Of a stretch of DNA of 64,000 bases, positions 1 through 12,930 are shown one piece after another. Where the stretch lies: positions 1 through 64,000 of the forward strand of contig CALNXK010000017.1 of assembly GCA_942486035.1 (NCBI GenBank). The letters are read 5' to 3'. This DNA comes from Porites lobata. Lineage: Eukaryota > Cnidaria > Anthozoa > Scleractinia > Poritidae. The notes beneath the pieces were generated by a model, which made no database searches, was not told the DNA's origin, and saw only the letters and a list, made by a program, of their open reading frames with translations. The translations under genes and the position numbers were made by a program. The number at the start of each line of letters is the position of its first letter. Within the stretch, counting starts at the first letter, position 1.

Positions 1-3000
1 GTAAATCGGCCAAAATCTTGAATTCAGGATTTTGGAAAGGTAAAATCTTGAAATCGGCCAAAATCTTGTATTGAGGATTGTGGAAAGCTAAAATCTTGAA
101 ATCGGTCGAAATCTTGAATTCAGGATTGTGGAAAGCTGAAATCGTGAAATCGGCGAGGATCTTGAATTCAGGATTTTGGAAAGCTAAGATCCGTAAATCG
201 GGCAAAATCGTGAATTCAGGATTTTGGAAAGCTAAAATCTTGAAATCAGGAGTTTGGAAAGCTAAAATCCGTAAATCGGCCAGAATCTTGCAATCAGGAT
301 TTTGGAAAGCTAAAATCTTGAAATAGGTCACAATCTTGAATTCAGGATTATGGAAAGCTAAAATCTTGAAATCGGTCAAAATCTTGAATTCAGGATTGTG
401 GAAAGCTAAAATCGTGAAACCGGCCAAGATCTTGAATTCAGTATTTTGGAAAGCTAAAATCCGTAAATCGGCCAAAATCTTGAATTCAGGATTTTCGAAA
501 GCTAAAATCTTAAAATCGGCCAAAATCTTGGATTCAGGATTTTGGAAAGCGAAAATCTTGAAATTGGCCAAGATCTTGAATTCAGGATTTTGGAAAGCTA
601 AAATCTTGAAATAAGCCAAAATCTTGAAGTCAGGATTTTGGAAAGCTAAAATCTTAAAATCGGCCAGAATCTTGAAATCAGGATTTTGGAAAGCTAAAAT
701 CTTGGAATCGGCCAAAATCTTGAATTCAGGATTGTGGGAAGCTAAAATCTTGAAATCGGTCAAAATCTTGAATTCAGGATTGTGGAAACCTAAAATCTTG
801 AAATCGGTCGAAATCTTGAATTCAGGATTGTGGAAAGCTAAAATCGTAAAATCGGGCAAGATCTTGAATTCAGGATTTTGGAAAGCTAAACTCCGTAAAT
901 CGGCCAAAATCTTGAATTCAGGATTATGGAAAGCTAAAATCTTGAAATCGGCATTGATCTTGAATTCAGGATTTTGGAAAGCTAAAATCCGTAAAACGGC
1001 CAAAATCTTGAATTCAGGATTTTGGAAAGCTAAAATCCGTAAATCGGCCAAAATCTTGAATTCAGGATTTTGGAAAGCTAAAATCTTGAAATCGGCCAAA
1101 ATCTTGTATTCAGGATTGTGGAAAGCTAAAATCTTGAAATCGGTCGAAATCTTGAATTCAGGATTGTGGAAAGCTAAAATCGTGAAATCGGCGAGGATCT
1201 TGAATTCAGGATTTTGGAAAGCTAAAATCCGTAAATCGGGCAAAATCGTGAATTCAGGATTTTGGAAAGCTAAAATCTTGAAATCAGGAGTTTGGAAAGC
1301 TACAATCCGTAAATCGGCCAAAATCTTGAATTCAGGATTTTGGAAAGCTAAAATCTTGAAATCGGCCAAAATCTTGAATTCAGGATTTTGGAAAGCTAAA
1401 ATCTTGAAATCGGCCAAAATCTTGAATTCAGGATTGTGGAAAGCTAAAATCGTGAAATCGGCCAAGATCTTGAATTCAGGATTTTGGAAAGCTAAAATCC
1501 GTAAATCGGCCAAAATCTTGAATTCAGGATTTTGGAAAGCTAAAATCTTGAAATCACGATTGTGGAAAACTAAAACCTTGAAATAGGTCACAATCTTGAA
1601 TTCAGGATTGTGGAAAGCTAAAATCTTGAAATCGGTCAAAATCTTGAATTCAGGATTGTGGAAAGCTAAAATCGTGAAACCGGCCAAGATCTTGAATTCA
1701 GTATTTTGGAAAGCTAAAATCCGTAAATCGGCCAAAATCTTGAATTCAGGATTTTGGAAAGCTAAAATCTTGAAATCGGCCAAAATCTTGGATTCAGGAT
1801 TTTGGAAAGCGAAAATCTTGAAATTGGCCAAGATCTTGAATTTAGGATTTTGGAAAGCTAAAATCTTGAAATAAGCCAAAATCTTGAATTCAGGATTTTG
1901 GAAAGCTAAAATCTTAAAATCGGCCAGAATCTTGAAATCAGGATTTTGGAAAGCTAAAATCTTGGAATCGGCCAAAATCTTGAATTCAGGATTGTGGAAA
2001 GCTAAAATCTTGAAATCGGTCAAAATCTTGAATTGAGGATTGTGGAAAGCTAAAATCTTGAAATCGGCCAAAATCATGACTTTAGGATTTTGGAAAGCTA
2101 AAATCTTGAAATCGGTCAAAATCTTGAATTCAGGATTGTGGAAACCTAAAATCTTGAAATCGGTCGAAATCTTGAATTCAGGATTGTGGAAAGCTAAAAT
2201 CGTAAAATCGGGCAAGATCTTGAATTCAGGATTTTGGAAAGCTAAAATCCGTGAATCGGCCAAAATCTTGAATTCAGGATTTTGGAAAGCTAAAATCTTG
2301 AAATCGGCATTGATCTTGAATTCAGGATTTTGGAAAGCTAAAATCCGTAAAACGGCCAAAATCTTGAATTCAGGATTCTCGAAAGTTAAAATCTTGAAAT
2401 CGGCAACGATCTTGAATTCAGGATTTTGGAAAGCTAGAATCCGTAAATCGGCCAAAATCTTGAATTCAGGATTTTGGAAAGGTAAAATCTTGAAATCGGC
2501 CAAAATCTTGTATTCAGGATTGTGGAAAGCTAAAATCTTGAAATCGGTCGAAATCTTGAATTCAGGATTGTGGAAAGCTAAAATCGTGAAATCGGCGAGG
2601 ATCTTGAATTCAGGATTTTGGAAAGCTAAAGTCCGTAAATCGGGCAAAATCGTAAATTCAGGATTTTGGAAAGCTAAAATCTTGAAATCAGGAGTTTGGA
2701 AAGCTAAAATCCGTAAATCGGCCAGAATCTTGCAATCAGGATTTTGGAAAGCTAAAATCTTGAAATAGGTCTCAATCTTGAATTCAGGATTATGGAAAGC
2801 TAAAATCTTGAACTCGGTCAAAATCTTGAATTCAGGATTGTGGAAAGCTAAAATCGTGAAACCGGCCAAGATCTTGAATTCAGGATTTTGGAAAGCTAAA
2901 ATCCGTAAATCGGCCAAAATCTTGAATTCAGGATTTTGGAAAGCTAAAATCTTGAAATCGGCGAAAATCTTGAATTCAGGATTTTGGAAAGCTAAAATCT

Positions 3001-6000
3001 TAAAATCGGCCAGAATCTTGAAATCAGGATTTTGGAAAGCTAAAATCTTAGAATCGGCCAAAATCTTGAATTCAGGATTGTGGAAAGCTAAAATCTTGAA
3101 ATCGGTCAAAATCTTGAATTGAGGATTGTGGAAAGCTAAAATCTTGAAATCGGCCAAAATCTTGACTTCAGGATTTTGGAAAGCTAAAATCTTGAAATCG
3201 GCCAAAATCTTGAATTCAGGATTTTGGAAACCTTAAATCTGTAAATCAGCCAAAATCTTGAATTCAGGATTGTGGAAAGCTAAAATCTTGAAATCGGTCA
3301 AAATCTTGAATTCAGGATTGTGGAAAGCTAAAATCTTGAAATCGGTCGAAATCTTGAATTCAGGATTGTGGAAAGCTAAAATCGTAAAATCGGGCAAGAT
3401 CTTGAATTCAGGATTGTGGAAAGCTAAAATCGTGAAATTGGCCAGGATCTTGAATTCAGGATTTTTGAAAGCTAAAATCCGTAAATCGGCCAAAATCTTG
3501 AATTCAGGATTTTGGAAAGCTAAAATCTTGAAATAGGTCACAATCTTGAATTCAGGATTGTGGAAAGCTAAAATCTTGAAATCGGTCAAAATCTTGAATT
3601 CAGGATTGTGGAAAGCTAAAATCGTGAAATCGGCCAAGATCTTGAATTCAGTATTTTGGAAAGCTAAAATCCGTAAATCGGCCAAAATCTTGAATTCAGG
3701 ATTTTGGAAAGCTAAAATCTTGAAATCGGCCAAAATCTTGGATTCAGGATTTTGGAAAGCGAAAATCTTGAAATTGGCCAATATCTTGAATTCAGGATTT
3801 TGGAAAGGTAAAATCTTGAAATAAGCCAGAATCTTGAATTCAGGATTTTGGAAAGCTAAAATCTTAAAATCGGCCAGAATCTTGAAATCAGGATTTTGGA
3901 AAGCTAAAATCTTGGAATCGGCCAAAATCTTGAATTCAGGATTGTGGAAAGCTAAAATCTTGAAATCGGTCAAAATCTTGAATTGAGGATTGTGGAAAGC
4001 TAAAATCTTGAAATCGGCCAAAATCTTGACTTCAGGATTTTGGAAAGCTAAAATCTTGAAATCGGCCAAAATCTTGAATTCAGGATTTTGGAAAGCTTAA
4101 ATCCGTAAATCAGCCTAAATCTCTAATTCAGGATTGTGGAAAGCTAAAATCTTGAAATCGGTCAAAATCTTGAATTCAGGATTGTGGAAACCTAAAATCT
4201 TGAAATCGGTCGAAATCTTGAATTCAGCATTGTGGAAAGCTAAAATCGTAAAATCGGGCAAGATCTTGAATTCTGGATTTTGGAAAGCTAAAATCTTGAA
4301 ATCGGCATTGATCTTGAATTCAGGATTTTGGAAAGCTAAAATCCGTAAAACGGCCAAAATCTTGAATTCAGGATTCTCGAAAGTTAAAATCTTGAAATCG
4401 GCAACGATCTTGAATTCAGGATTTTGGAAAGCTAAAATCCGTAAATCGGCCAGAATCTTGAATTCAGGATTTTGGAAAGGTAAAATCTTGAAATCGGCCA
4501 AAATCTTGTATTCAGGATTGTGGAAAGCTAAAATCTTGAAATCGGTCGAAATCTTGAATTCAGGATTTTGGAAAGCTAAAATCTTGAAATCGGCCAAGAT
4601 CTTGAATTCAGGATTTTGGAAAGCTAAAATCCGTAAATCGGCCAAAATCTTGAATTCAGGATTGTGGAAAGCTAAAATCTTGAAATCGGTCGAAATCTTG
4701 AATTCAGGATTGTGGAAAGCTAAAATCGTGAAATCGGCCAGAATCTTGAATTCAGGATTTTGGAAAGCTAAAATCCGTAAATCGGCCAAAATCTTGAATT
4801 CAGGATTTTGGAAAGCTAAAATCTTGAAATCAGGATTGTGGAAAGCTAAAATCTTGAAATAGGTCAAAATCTTGAATTCAGGATTGTGGAAAGCTAAAAT
4901 CTTGAAATCGGTCAAAATCTTGAATTCAGGATTGTGGAAAGCTAAAATCGTGAAATCGGCCAAGATCTTGAATTCAGGATTTTGGAAAGCTAAAATCCGT
5001 AAATCGGCCAAAATCTTGAATTCAGGATTTTGGAAAGCTAAAATCTTGAAATCGGCCAAAATCTTGGATTCAGGATTTTGGAAAGCTAAAATCTCGAAAT
5101 CGACCAAGATCTTGAATTCAGGATTTTGGAAAGCTAAAATCTTGAAATAAGCCAAAATCTTGAATTCAGGATTTTGGAAAGCTAAAATCTTAAAATCGGC
5201 CAGAATCTTGAAATCAGGATTTTGGAAAGCTAAAATCTTGGAATCGGCCAAAATCTTGAATTCAGGATTGTGGAAAGCTAAAATCTTGAAATCGGTCAAA
5301 ATCTTGAATTGAGGATTGTGGAAAGCTAAAATCTTGAAATCGGCCAAAATCTTGACTTTAGGATTTTGGAAAGCTAAAATCTTGAAATCGGCCAAAATCT
5401 TGAATTCAGGATTTTGGAAAATTTAGGATTTAAATCCGTAAATCAGCCTAAATCTCTAATTCAGGATTGTGGAAAGCTAAAATCTTGAAATCGGTCAAAA
5501 TCTTGAATTCAGGATTGTGGAAACCTAAAATCTTGAAATCGGTCGAAATCTTGAATTCAGGATTGTGGAAAGCTAAAATCGTAAAATCGGGCAAGATCTT
5601 GAATTCAGGATTTTGGAAAGCTAAAATCCGTAAATCGGCCAAAATCTTGAATTCAGGATTTTGGAAAGCTAAAATCTTGAAATCGGCATTGATCTTGAAT
5701 TCAGGATTTTGGAAAGCTAAAATCCGTAAAACGGCCAAAATCTTGAATTCAGGATTCTCGAAAGTTAAAATCTTGAAATCGGCAACGATCTTGAATTCAG
5801 GATTTTGGAAAGCTAAAATCCGTAAATCGGCCAAAATCTTGAATTCAGGATTTTGGAAAGCTAAAATCTTGGAATAGGCCAAAATCTTGAATTCAGGATT
5901 GTGGAAAGCTAAAATCTTGAAATCGGTCAAAATCTTGATTTGAGGATTGTGGAAAGCTAAAATCTTGAAATCGCCAGAAATATTGACTTTAGGATTTTGG

Positions 6001-9000
6001 AAAGCTAAAATCTTGAAATCGGCCAAAATCTTGAATTCAGGATTTTGGAAAGCTTAAATCCGTAAATCAGCCAAAATCTTGAATTCAGGATTGTGGAAAG
6101 CTAAATTCTTGAAATCGGTCAAAATCTTGAATTCAGGATTGTGGAAAGCTAAAATCTTGAAATCGGTCAAAATCTTGAATTGAGGATTGTGGAAAGCTAA
6201 AATCTTGAAATCGGCCAAAATCTTGACTTTAGGATTTTGGAAAGCTAAAATCTTGAAATCGGCCAAAATCTTGAATTCAGGATTTTGGAAAGCTTAAATC
6301 CGTAAATCAGCCAAAATCTTGAATTCAGGATTGTGGAAAGCTAAAATCTTGAAATCGGTCAAAATCTTGAATTCAGGATTGTGGAAAGCTAAAATCTTGA
6401 AAACGGTCGAAATCTTGAATTCAGGATTGTGGAAAGCTAAAATCGTAAAATCGGGCAAGATCTTGAATTCAGGATTTTGGAAAGCTAAAATCCGTAAATC
6501 GGCCAAAATCTTGAATTCAGGATTTTGGAAAGCTAAAATCTTCAAATCGGCATTGATCTTGAATTCAGGATTTTGGAAAGCTAAAATCCGTAAATCGGCC
6601 AAAATCTTGAATTCAGGATTCTGGAAAGTTAAAATCTTGAAATCGGCAACGATCTTGAAGTCAGGATTTTGGAAAGCTACAATCCGTAAATCGGCCAAAA
6701 TCTTGAATTCAGGATTTTGGAAAGGTAAAATCTTGAAATCGGCCAAAATCTTGTATTCAGGATTGTGGAAAGCTAAAATCTTGAAATCGGTCGAAATCTT
6801 GAATTCAGGATTGTGGAAAGCTAAAATCTTGAAATCGGCCAAAATCTTGGATTCAGGATTGTGGAAAGCTAAAATCTTCAAATCGACCAAAATCTTGAAT
6901 TCAGGATTGTGGAAAGCTAAAATCTTGAAATCGGTCGAAATCTTGAATTCAGGATTGTAGAAAGCTAAAATCGTGAAATTGGCCAGGATCTTGAATTCAG
7001 GATTTTGGAAAGCTAAAATCCGTAAATCGGCCAAAATCTTGAATTCAGGATTTTGGAAAGCTAAAATCTTGAAATCAGGATTGTTGAAAGCTAAACTCTT
7101 GAAATAGGTCACAATCTTGAATTCAGGATTATGGAAAGCTAAAATCTTGAAATCGGTCAAAATCTTGAATTCAGGATTGTGGAAAGCTTAAATCGTGAAA
7201 CCGGCCAAGATCTTGAATTCAGGATTTTGGAAAGCTAAAATCCGTAAATCGGCCAAAATCTTGAATTCAGGATTTTGGAAAGCTAAAATCTTGAAATCGG
7301 CCAAAATCTTGGATACAGGATTTTGGAAACCTAAAATCTTGAAATCGGCCAAGATCTTGAATTCAGGATTTTGGAAAGCTAAAATCTTGAAATAAGCCAA
7401 AATCTTGAATTCAGGATTTTGGAAAGCTAAAATCTTAAAATCGGCCAGAATCTTGAAATCAGGATTTTGGAAAGCTAAAATCTTGGAATAGGCCAAAATC
7501 TTGAATACAGGATTGTGGAAAGCTAAAATCTTGAAATCGGTCAAAATCTTGAATTGAGGATTGTGGAAAGCTAAAATCTTGAAATCGGCCAAAATCATGA
7601 CTTTAGGATTTTGGAAAGCTAAAATCTTGAAATCGGCCAAAACCTTGAATTCAGGATTTTGGAAAGCTTAAATCCGTAAATCAGCCTAAATCTCTAATTC
7701 AGGATTGTGGAAAGCTAAAATCTTGAAATCGGTCAAAATCTTGAATTCAGGATTGTGGAAACCTAAAATCTTGAAATCGGTCGAAATCTTGAATTCAGGA
7801 TTGTGGAAAGCTAAAATCGTAAAATCGGGCAAGATCTTGAATTCAGGATTTTGGAAAGCTAAAATCCGTAAATCGGCCAAAATCTTGAATTCAGGATTTT
7901 GGAAAGCTAAAATCTTGAAATCGGCCAAAATCTTGAATTCACGATTGTGGAAAGCTAAAATCAGGATTTTGAAAAGCTAAAATCTTTGAAAACGGCCAAA
8001 ATCTTGAATTCAGGATTCTCGAAAGGTAAAATCTTGAAATCGGCAACGATCTTGAATTCAGGATTTTGGAAAGCTAAAATCCGTAAATCGGCCAAAATCT
8101 TGAATTCAGGATTTTGGAAAGCTAAAATCTTGGAATAGGCCAAAATCTTGAATTCAGGATTGTGGAAAGCTAAAATCTTGAAATCGGTCAAAATCTTGAT
8201 TTGAGGATTGTGGAAAGCTAAAATCTTGAAATCGCCAGAAATATTGACTTTAGGATTTTGGAAAGCTAAAATCTTGAAATCGGCCAAAATCTTGAATTCA
8301 GGATTTTGGAAAGCTTAAATCCGTAAATCAGCCAAAATCTTGAATTCAGGATTGTGGAAAGCTAAATTCTTGAAATCGGTCAAAATCTTGAATTCAGGAT
8401 TGTGGAAAGCTAAAATCCTGAAATCGGTCAAAATCTTGAATTGAGGATTGTGGAAATCTAAAATCTTGAAATCGCCCAAAATCTTGACTTTAGGATTTTG
8501 GAAAGCTAAAATCTTGAAATGGGGAAAAAAATTTTGAATTCAGGATTTTGGAAAGCTTAAATCCGTAAATCAGCCAAAATCGTGAATACAGGATTGTGGA
8601 AAGCTAAAATCTTGAAATCGGTCAAAATCTTGAATTCAGGATTGTGGAAAGCTAAAATCTTGAAATCGGTCGAAATCTTGAATTCAGGATTGTGGAATGC
8701 TAAAATCGTAAAATCGGGCAAGATCTTGAATTCAGGATTTTGGAAAGCTAAAATCCGTAAATCGGCCAAAATCTTGAATTCAGGATTTTGGAAAGCTAAA
8801 ATCTTGAAATCGGCATTGATCTTGAATTCAGGATTTTGGAAAGCTAAAATCCGTAAATCGGCCAAAATCTTGAATTCAGGATTCTGGAAAGTTAAAATCT
8901 TGAAATCGGCAACGATCTTGAAGTCAGGATTTTGGAAAGCTACAATCCGTAAATCGGCCAAAATCTTGAATTCAGGATTTTGGAAAGCTAAAATCTTGAA

Positions 9001-12000
9001 AGCGGCCAAAATCTTGAATTCAGGATTTTGGAAAGCTAAAATCTTCAAGTCGGCCAAAATCTTGGATTCAGGATTTTGGAAAGCTAAAATCTCGAAATTG
9101 GCGAAGATCTTGAATTCAGGATTAAAATCGGTCGAAATCTTGAATTCAGGATTGTGGAAAGCTAAAATCTTGAAATCGGCCAAGATACTGAATTCAGGAT
9201 TTTGGAAAGCTAAAATCCGTAAATCGGCCAAAATCTTGATTTCAGGATTGTGGGAAGCTAAAATCTTGAAATCAGCCAAAATCTTGAATTCAGGATTTTG
9301 GAAAGCTAAAATCTTGAAATCGGCCAAGATATTGAATTCAGGATTTTGGAAAGCTAAAATCCGTAAATCGGCCAAAATCTTGATTTCAGGATTGTGGGAA
9401 GCTAAAATCTTGAAATCAGCCAAAATCTTGAATTCAGGATTTTGGAAAGCTAAAATCTTGAAATCGGCCAAAACCTAGAATTCAGGGTTTTGGAAAGCTT
9501 AAATCCGTGAATCAGCCAAAACCTTGAAATCGGCCAAGATATTGAATTCAGGATTTTGGAAAGCTAAAATCCGTAAATCGGCCAAAATCTTGATTTCAGG
9601 ATTGTGGGAAGCTAAAATCTTGAAATCGGTCAAAATCTTGAATTCAGGATTGTGGAAAGCTTAAATCTTGAAATCGGTCGAAATCTTGAATTCAGGATTG
9701 TGGAAAGCTAAAATCGTAAAATCGGGCAATATCTTGAATTCAGGATTTTGGAAAGCTAAAATCCGTAAATCGGCCAAAATCTTGAATTCAGGATTTTGGA
9801 AAGCTAAAATCTTGAAATCGGCATTGATCTTGAATTCAGGAGTGTGGAAAGCTAAAATCCGTAAATCGGCCAAAATCTTGAATTCAGGATTCTGGAAAGT
9901 TAAAATCTTGAAATCGGCAACGATCTTGAATTCAGGATTTTCGAAAGCTAAAATCTTCAAATCGGCCAAAATCTTGGATTCAGGATTTTGGAAAGCTAAA
10001 ATCTCGAAATCGGCCAAGATCTTGAATTCAGGATTTTGGAAAGCTAAAATCTTGAAATAAGCCAAAATCTTGAATTCAGGATTTTCGAAAGCCAAAATCT
10101 TGAAATCGGCCAGAATCTTTAAATCAGGATTGTGGAAAGCTAAAATCTTAAAATTGTCCAAAATCTTGAATTCATGATTTTGGAAAGCCAAAATCTTGAA
10201 ATGGGCCAAAATCTTGAATTCAGGATTTTTGAAAGCTAAAATCTTGAAATCGGCCAGAATCTTGAAATCAGGATTTTGAAAAGCTAAAATCTTGAAATCG
10301 GCGAAAATCTGGAATTCAGGATTGTGGAAAGCTAAAATCATGAAATCGGTCAACATCTTGAATTCAGGATTGTGGAAAGCGGAAATCTTGAAATCGGCGA
10401 AGATCTTGAATTCAGGATTTTGGAAAGCTACAATCTTGAAATCAGCCAAAACCTAGAATTTAAGATTTTGGAAAGCTAAAATCTTGCAATCGGCCAAGAT
10501 CTTGAATTCAGGATTTTGGAAAGCTAAAATCTTGAAATCGGCCATGATCTTGATTTCAGGATTTTGGAAAGCTAAAATCTTGAAATCGCCCAAAACCTAG
10601 AATTCAGAATTTTGGAAAGGTAAAATCTTGAAATCGGCCAAGATCTTGAATTCAGAATTTTGGAAAGCTAAAATCTTGAAATCGGCCAAAATCTTAAACT
10701 CAGGATTTTGGAAAGCTAAATTTTTGAGATCGGCCAAGATCTTGAATTCAGGATTTTGGAAAGCTAAAATCCGTAAATCGGCCAAAATCTTGATTTCAGG
10801 ATTGTGGGAAGCTAAAATCTTGAAATCAGCCAAAATCTTGAATTCAGGATTTTGGAAAGCTAAAATCTTGAAATCGGCCAAAACCTAGAATTCAGGGTTT
10901 TGGAAAGCTTAAATCCGTAAATCAGCCAAAACCTTGAAATCGGCCAAGATATTGAATTCAGGATTTTGGAAAGCTAAAATCCGTAAATCGGCCAAAATCT
11001 TGATTTCAGGATTGTGGGAAGCTAAAATCTTGAAATCGGTCAAAATCTTGAATTCAGGATTGTGGAAAGCTAAAATCTTGAAATCGGTCGAAATCTTGAA
11101 TTCAGGATTGTGGAAAGCTAAAATCGTAAAATCGGGCAATATCTTGAATTCAGGATTTTGGAAAGCTAAAATCCGTAAATCGGCCAAAATCTTGAATTCA
11201 GGATTTTGGAAAGCTAAAATCTTGAAATCGGCATTGATCTTGAATTCAGGAGTGTGGAAAGCTAAAATCCGTAAATCGGCCAAAATCTTGAATTCAGGAT
11301 TCTGGAAAGTTAAAATCTTGAAATCGGCAACGATCTTGAATTCAGGATTTTCGAAAGCTAAAATCTTCAAATCGGCCAAAATCTTGGATTCAGGATTTTG
11401 GAAAGCTAAAATCTCGAAATCGGCCAAGATCTTGAATTCAGGATTTTGGAAAGCTAAAATCTTGAAATAAGCCAAAATCTTGAATTCAGGATTTTCGAAA
11501 GCCAAAATCTTGAAATCGGCCAGAATCTTTAAATCAGGATTGTGGAAAGCTAAAATCTTAAAATTGGCCAAAATCTTGAATTCAGGATTTTGGAAAGCTA
11601 AAATCTTGAAATGGGCCAAAATCTTGAATTCAGGATTTTTGAAAGCTAAAATCTTGAAATCGGCCAGAATCTTGAAATCAGGATTTTGAAAAGCTAAAAT
11701 CTTGAAATCGGCGAAAATCTGGAATTCAGGATTGTGGAAAGCTAAAATCATGAAATCGGTCAATATCTTGAATTCAGGATTGTGGAAAGCGGAAATCTTG
11801 AAATCGGCGAAGATCTTGAATTCAGGATTTTGGAAAGCTAAAATCTTGAAATCAGCCAAAACCTAGAATTTAGGATTTTGGAAAGCTAAAATCTTGTAAT
11901 CGGCCAAGATCTTGAATTCAGGATTTTGGAAAGCTAAAATCTTGAAATCGGGCATGATCTTGATTTCAGGATTTTGGAAAGCTAAAATCTTGAAATCGCC

Positions 12001-12930
12001 CAAAACCTAGAATTCAGGATTTTGGAAAGGTAAAATCTTGAAATCGGCCAAGATCTTGAATTCAGAATTTTGGAAAGCTAAAATCTTGAAATCGGCCAAA
12101 ATCTTAAACTCAGGATTTTGGAAAGCTAAATTTTTGAGATCGGCCAAGATCTTGAATTCAGGATTTTGGAAAGCTAAAATCTTGAAATCGGCCAAAATCT
12201 TGAATTCAGGATTATAGGAAGCTAAAATCTTGAAATCGGCCAGAATCTTGAAATCAGGATTTTGGAAAACTAAAATCTTTAAATCGGCCAGAATCTTGAA
12301 TTTAGGATTGTGGAAAGCTAAAATCTTGAAATCGGCCAAAATCTTCAATTCAGGATTGTGGAAAGCTAAAATCTTGAAATCGGTCAAAATCTTGAATTCG
12401 GGATTGTGGAAAGCTAAAATCTTGAAATCAGCCAAAACCTAGAATTTAGGATTTTGGAAAGCTAAAATCTTGTAATCGGCCAAGATCTTGAATTCAGGAT
12501 TTTGGAAAGTTAAAATCTTTAAATCGGCCATGATCTTGAATTCAGGATTTTGGAAAGCTAAAGTCTTGAAATCGCCAAAAACCTAGAATTCAGGATTTTG
12601 GAAAGCTAAAATCTTGAAATCGGCCAAGATCTTGAATTCAGGATTTTGGAAAGCTAAAATCTTGAAATCGGCCAGGATTTGAAATCAAGATGTTGGAAAG
12701 CTAAAATCTTGAAATCGGCCAAAATCTTGAATTCAGGATTGTGGAAAGCTAAAATCTTGAAATGCGTTAAAATCTTGAATTCAGGACTTTGGAAAGCTAA
12801 AATCTTGAAATCGGCCAAGATCTTGAAATCAGGATTTTGGAAAGCTAAAATCTTGAAATCGGCCAAAATCTTGAATTTAGGATTTTGGAAAGCTAAAATC
12901 TTGAAATCGGCCAAGATCTTCAATTCAGGA
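1..12930 (+). repeat. 48-bp satellite array, left arm (roughly 270 units)
   Basis: The unit is 48 bp and carries, in order, gaattcagga, ttttggaaagctaaaatc and a closing half ending in aaatcggccaaaatctt. Nearly every unit has a GAATTC (EcoRI) site. Recurrent variants define unit types: ttttgg or ttgtgg after cagga, cttgaaatcgg or ccgtaaatcgg in the second half, and ggccaaaatc, ggtcaaaatc or ggtcgaaatc before the next unit. Because 48 is 16 codons, both strands stay open for long stretches: the plus strand reads repeats of KSAKILNSGFWKAKIL, the minus strand repeats of ADFKILAFQNPEFKIL. In-frame stops come from single changes such as aaataggtc or gaaataagcc. Short 30-bp units occur where 18 bp is missing. 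The array starts before the window. I see no promoter, splice site or non-repeat domain, so I call it satellite DNA and not a gene. Confidence 0.97.
9290..12180 (+). repeat. Tandem 1,410-bp higher-order duplication inside the left 48-bp array
   Basis: Distinctive variants recur at a constant 1,410-bp offset. Examples are ttcagggttttgg at 9481 and 10891, the atcagccaaaacc segment at 9511 and 10921, a ggtcgaaatc unit at 9671 and 11081, the cctagaattta variant near 10451 and 11861, and ttcagaattttgg near 10602 and 12012. The two copies differ at few positions. As 1,410 is not a multiple of 48, the block includes shortened units. Copy edges are approximate because the flanking units resemble each other. 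Confidence 0.85.

Noticed and set aside
1..12930. CRISPR-like array
   Set aside because: There are no unique spacers; units are contiguous tandem copies of 48 bp, and the context is eukaryotic.
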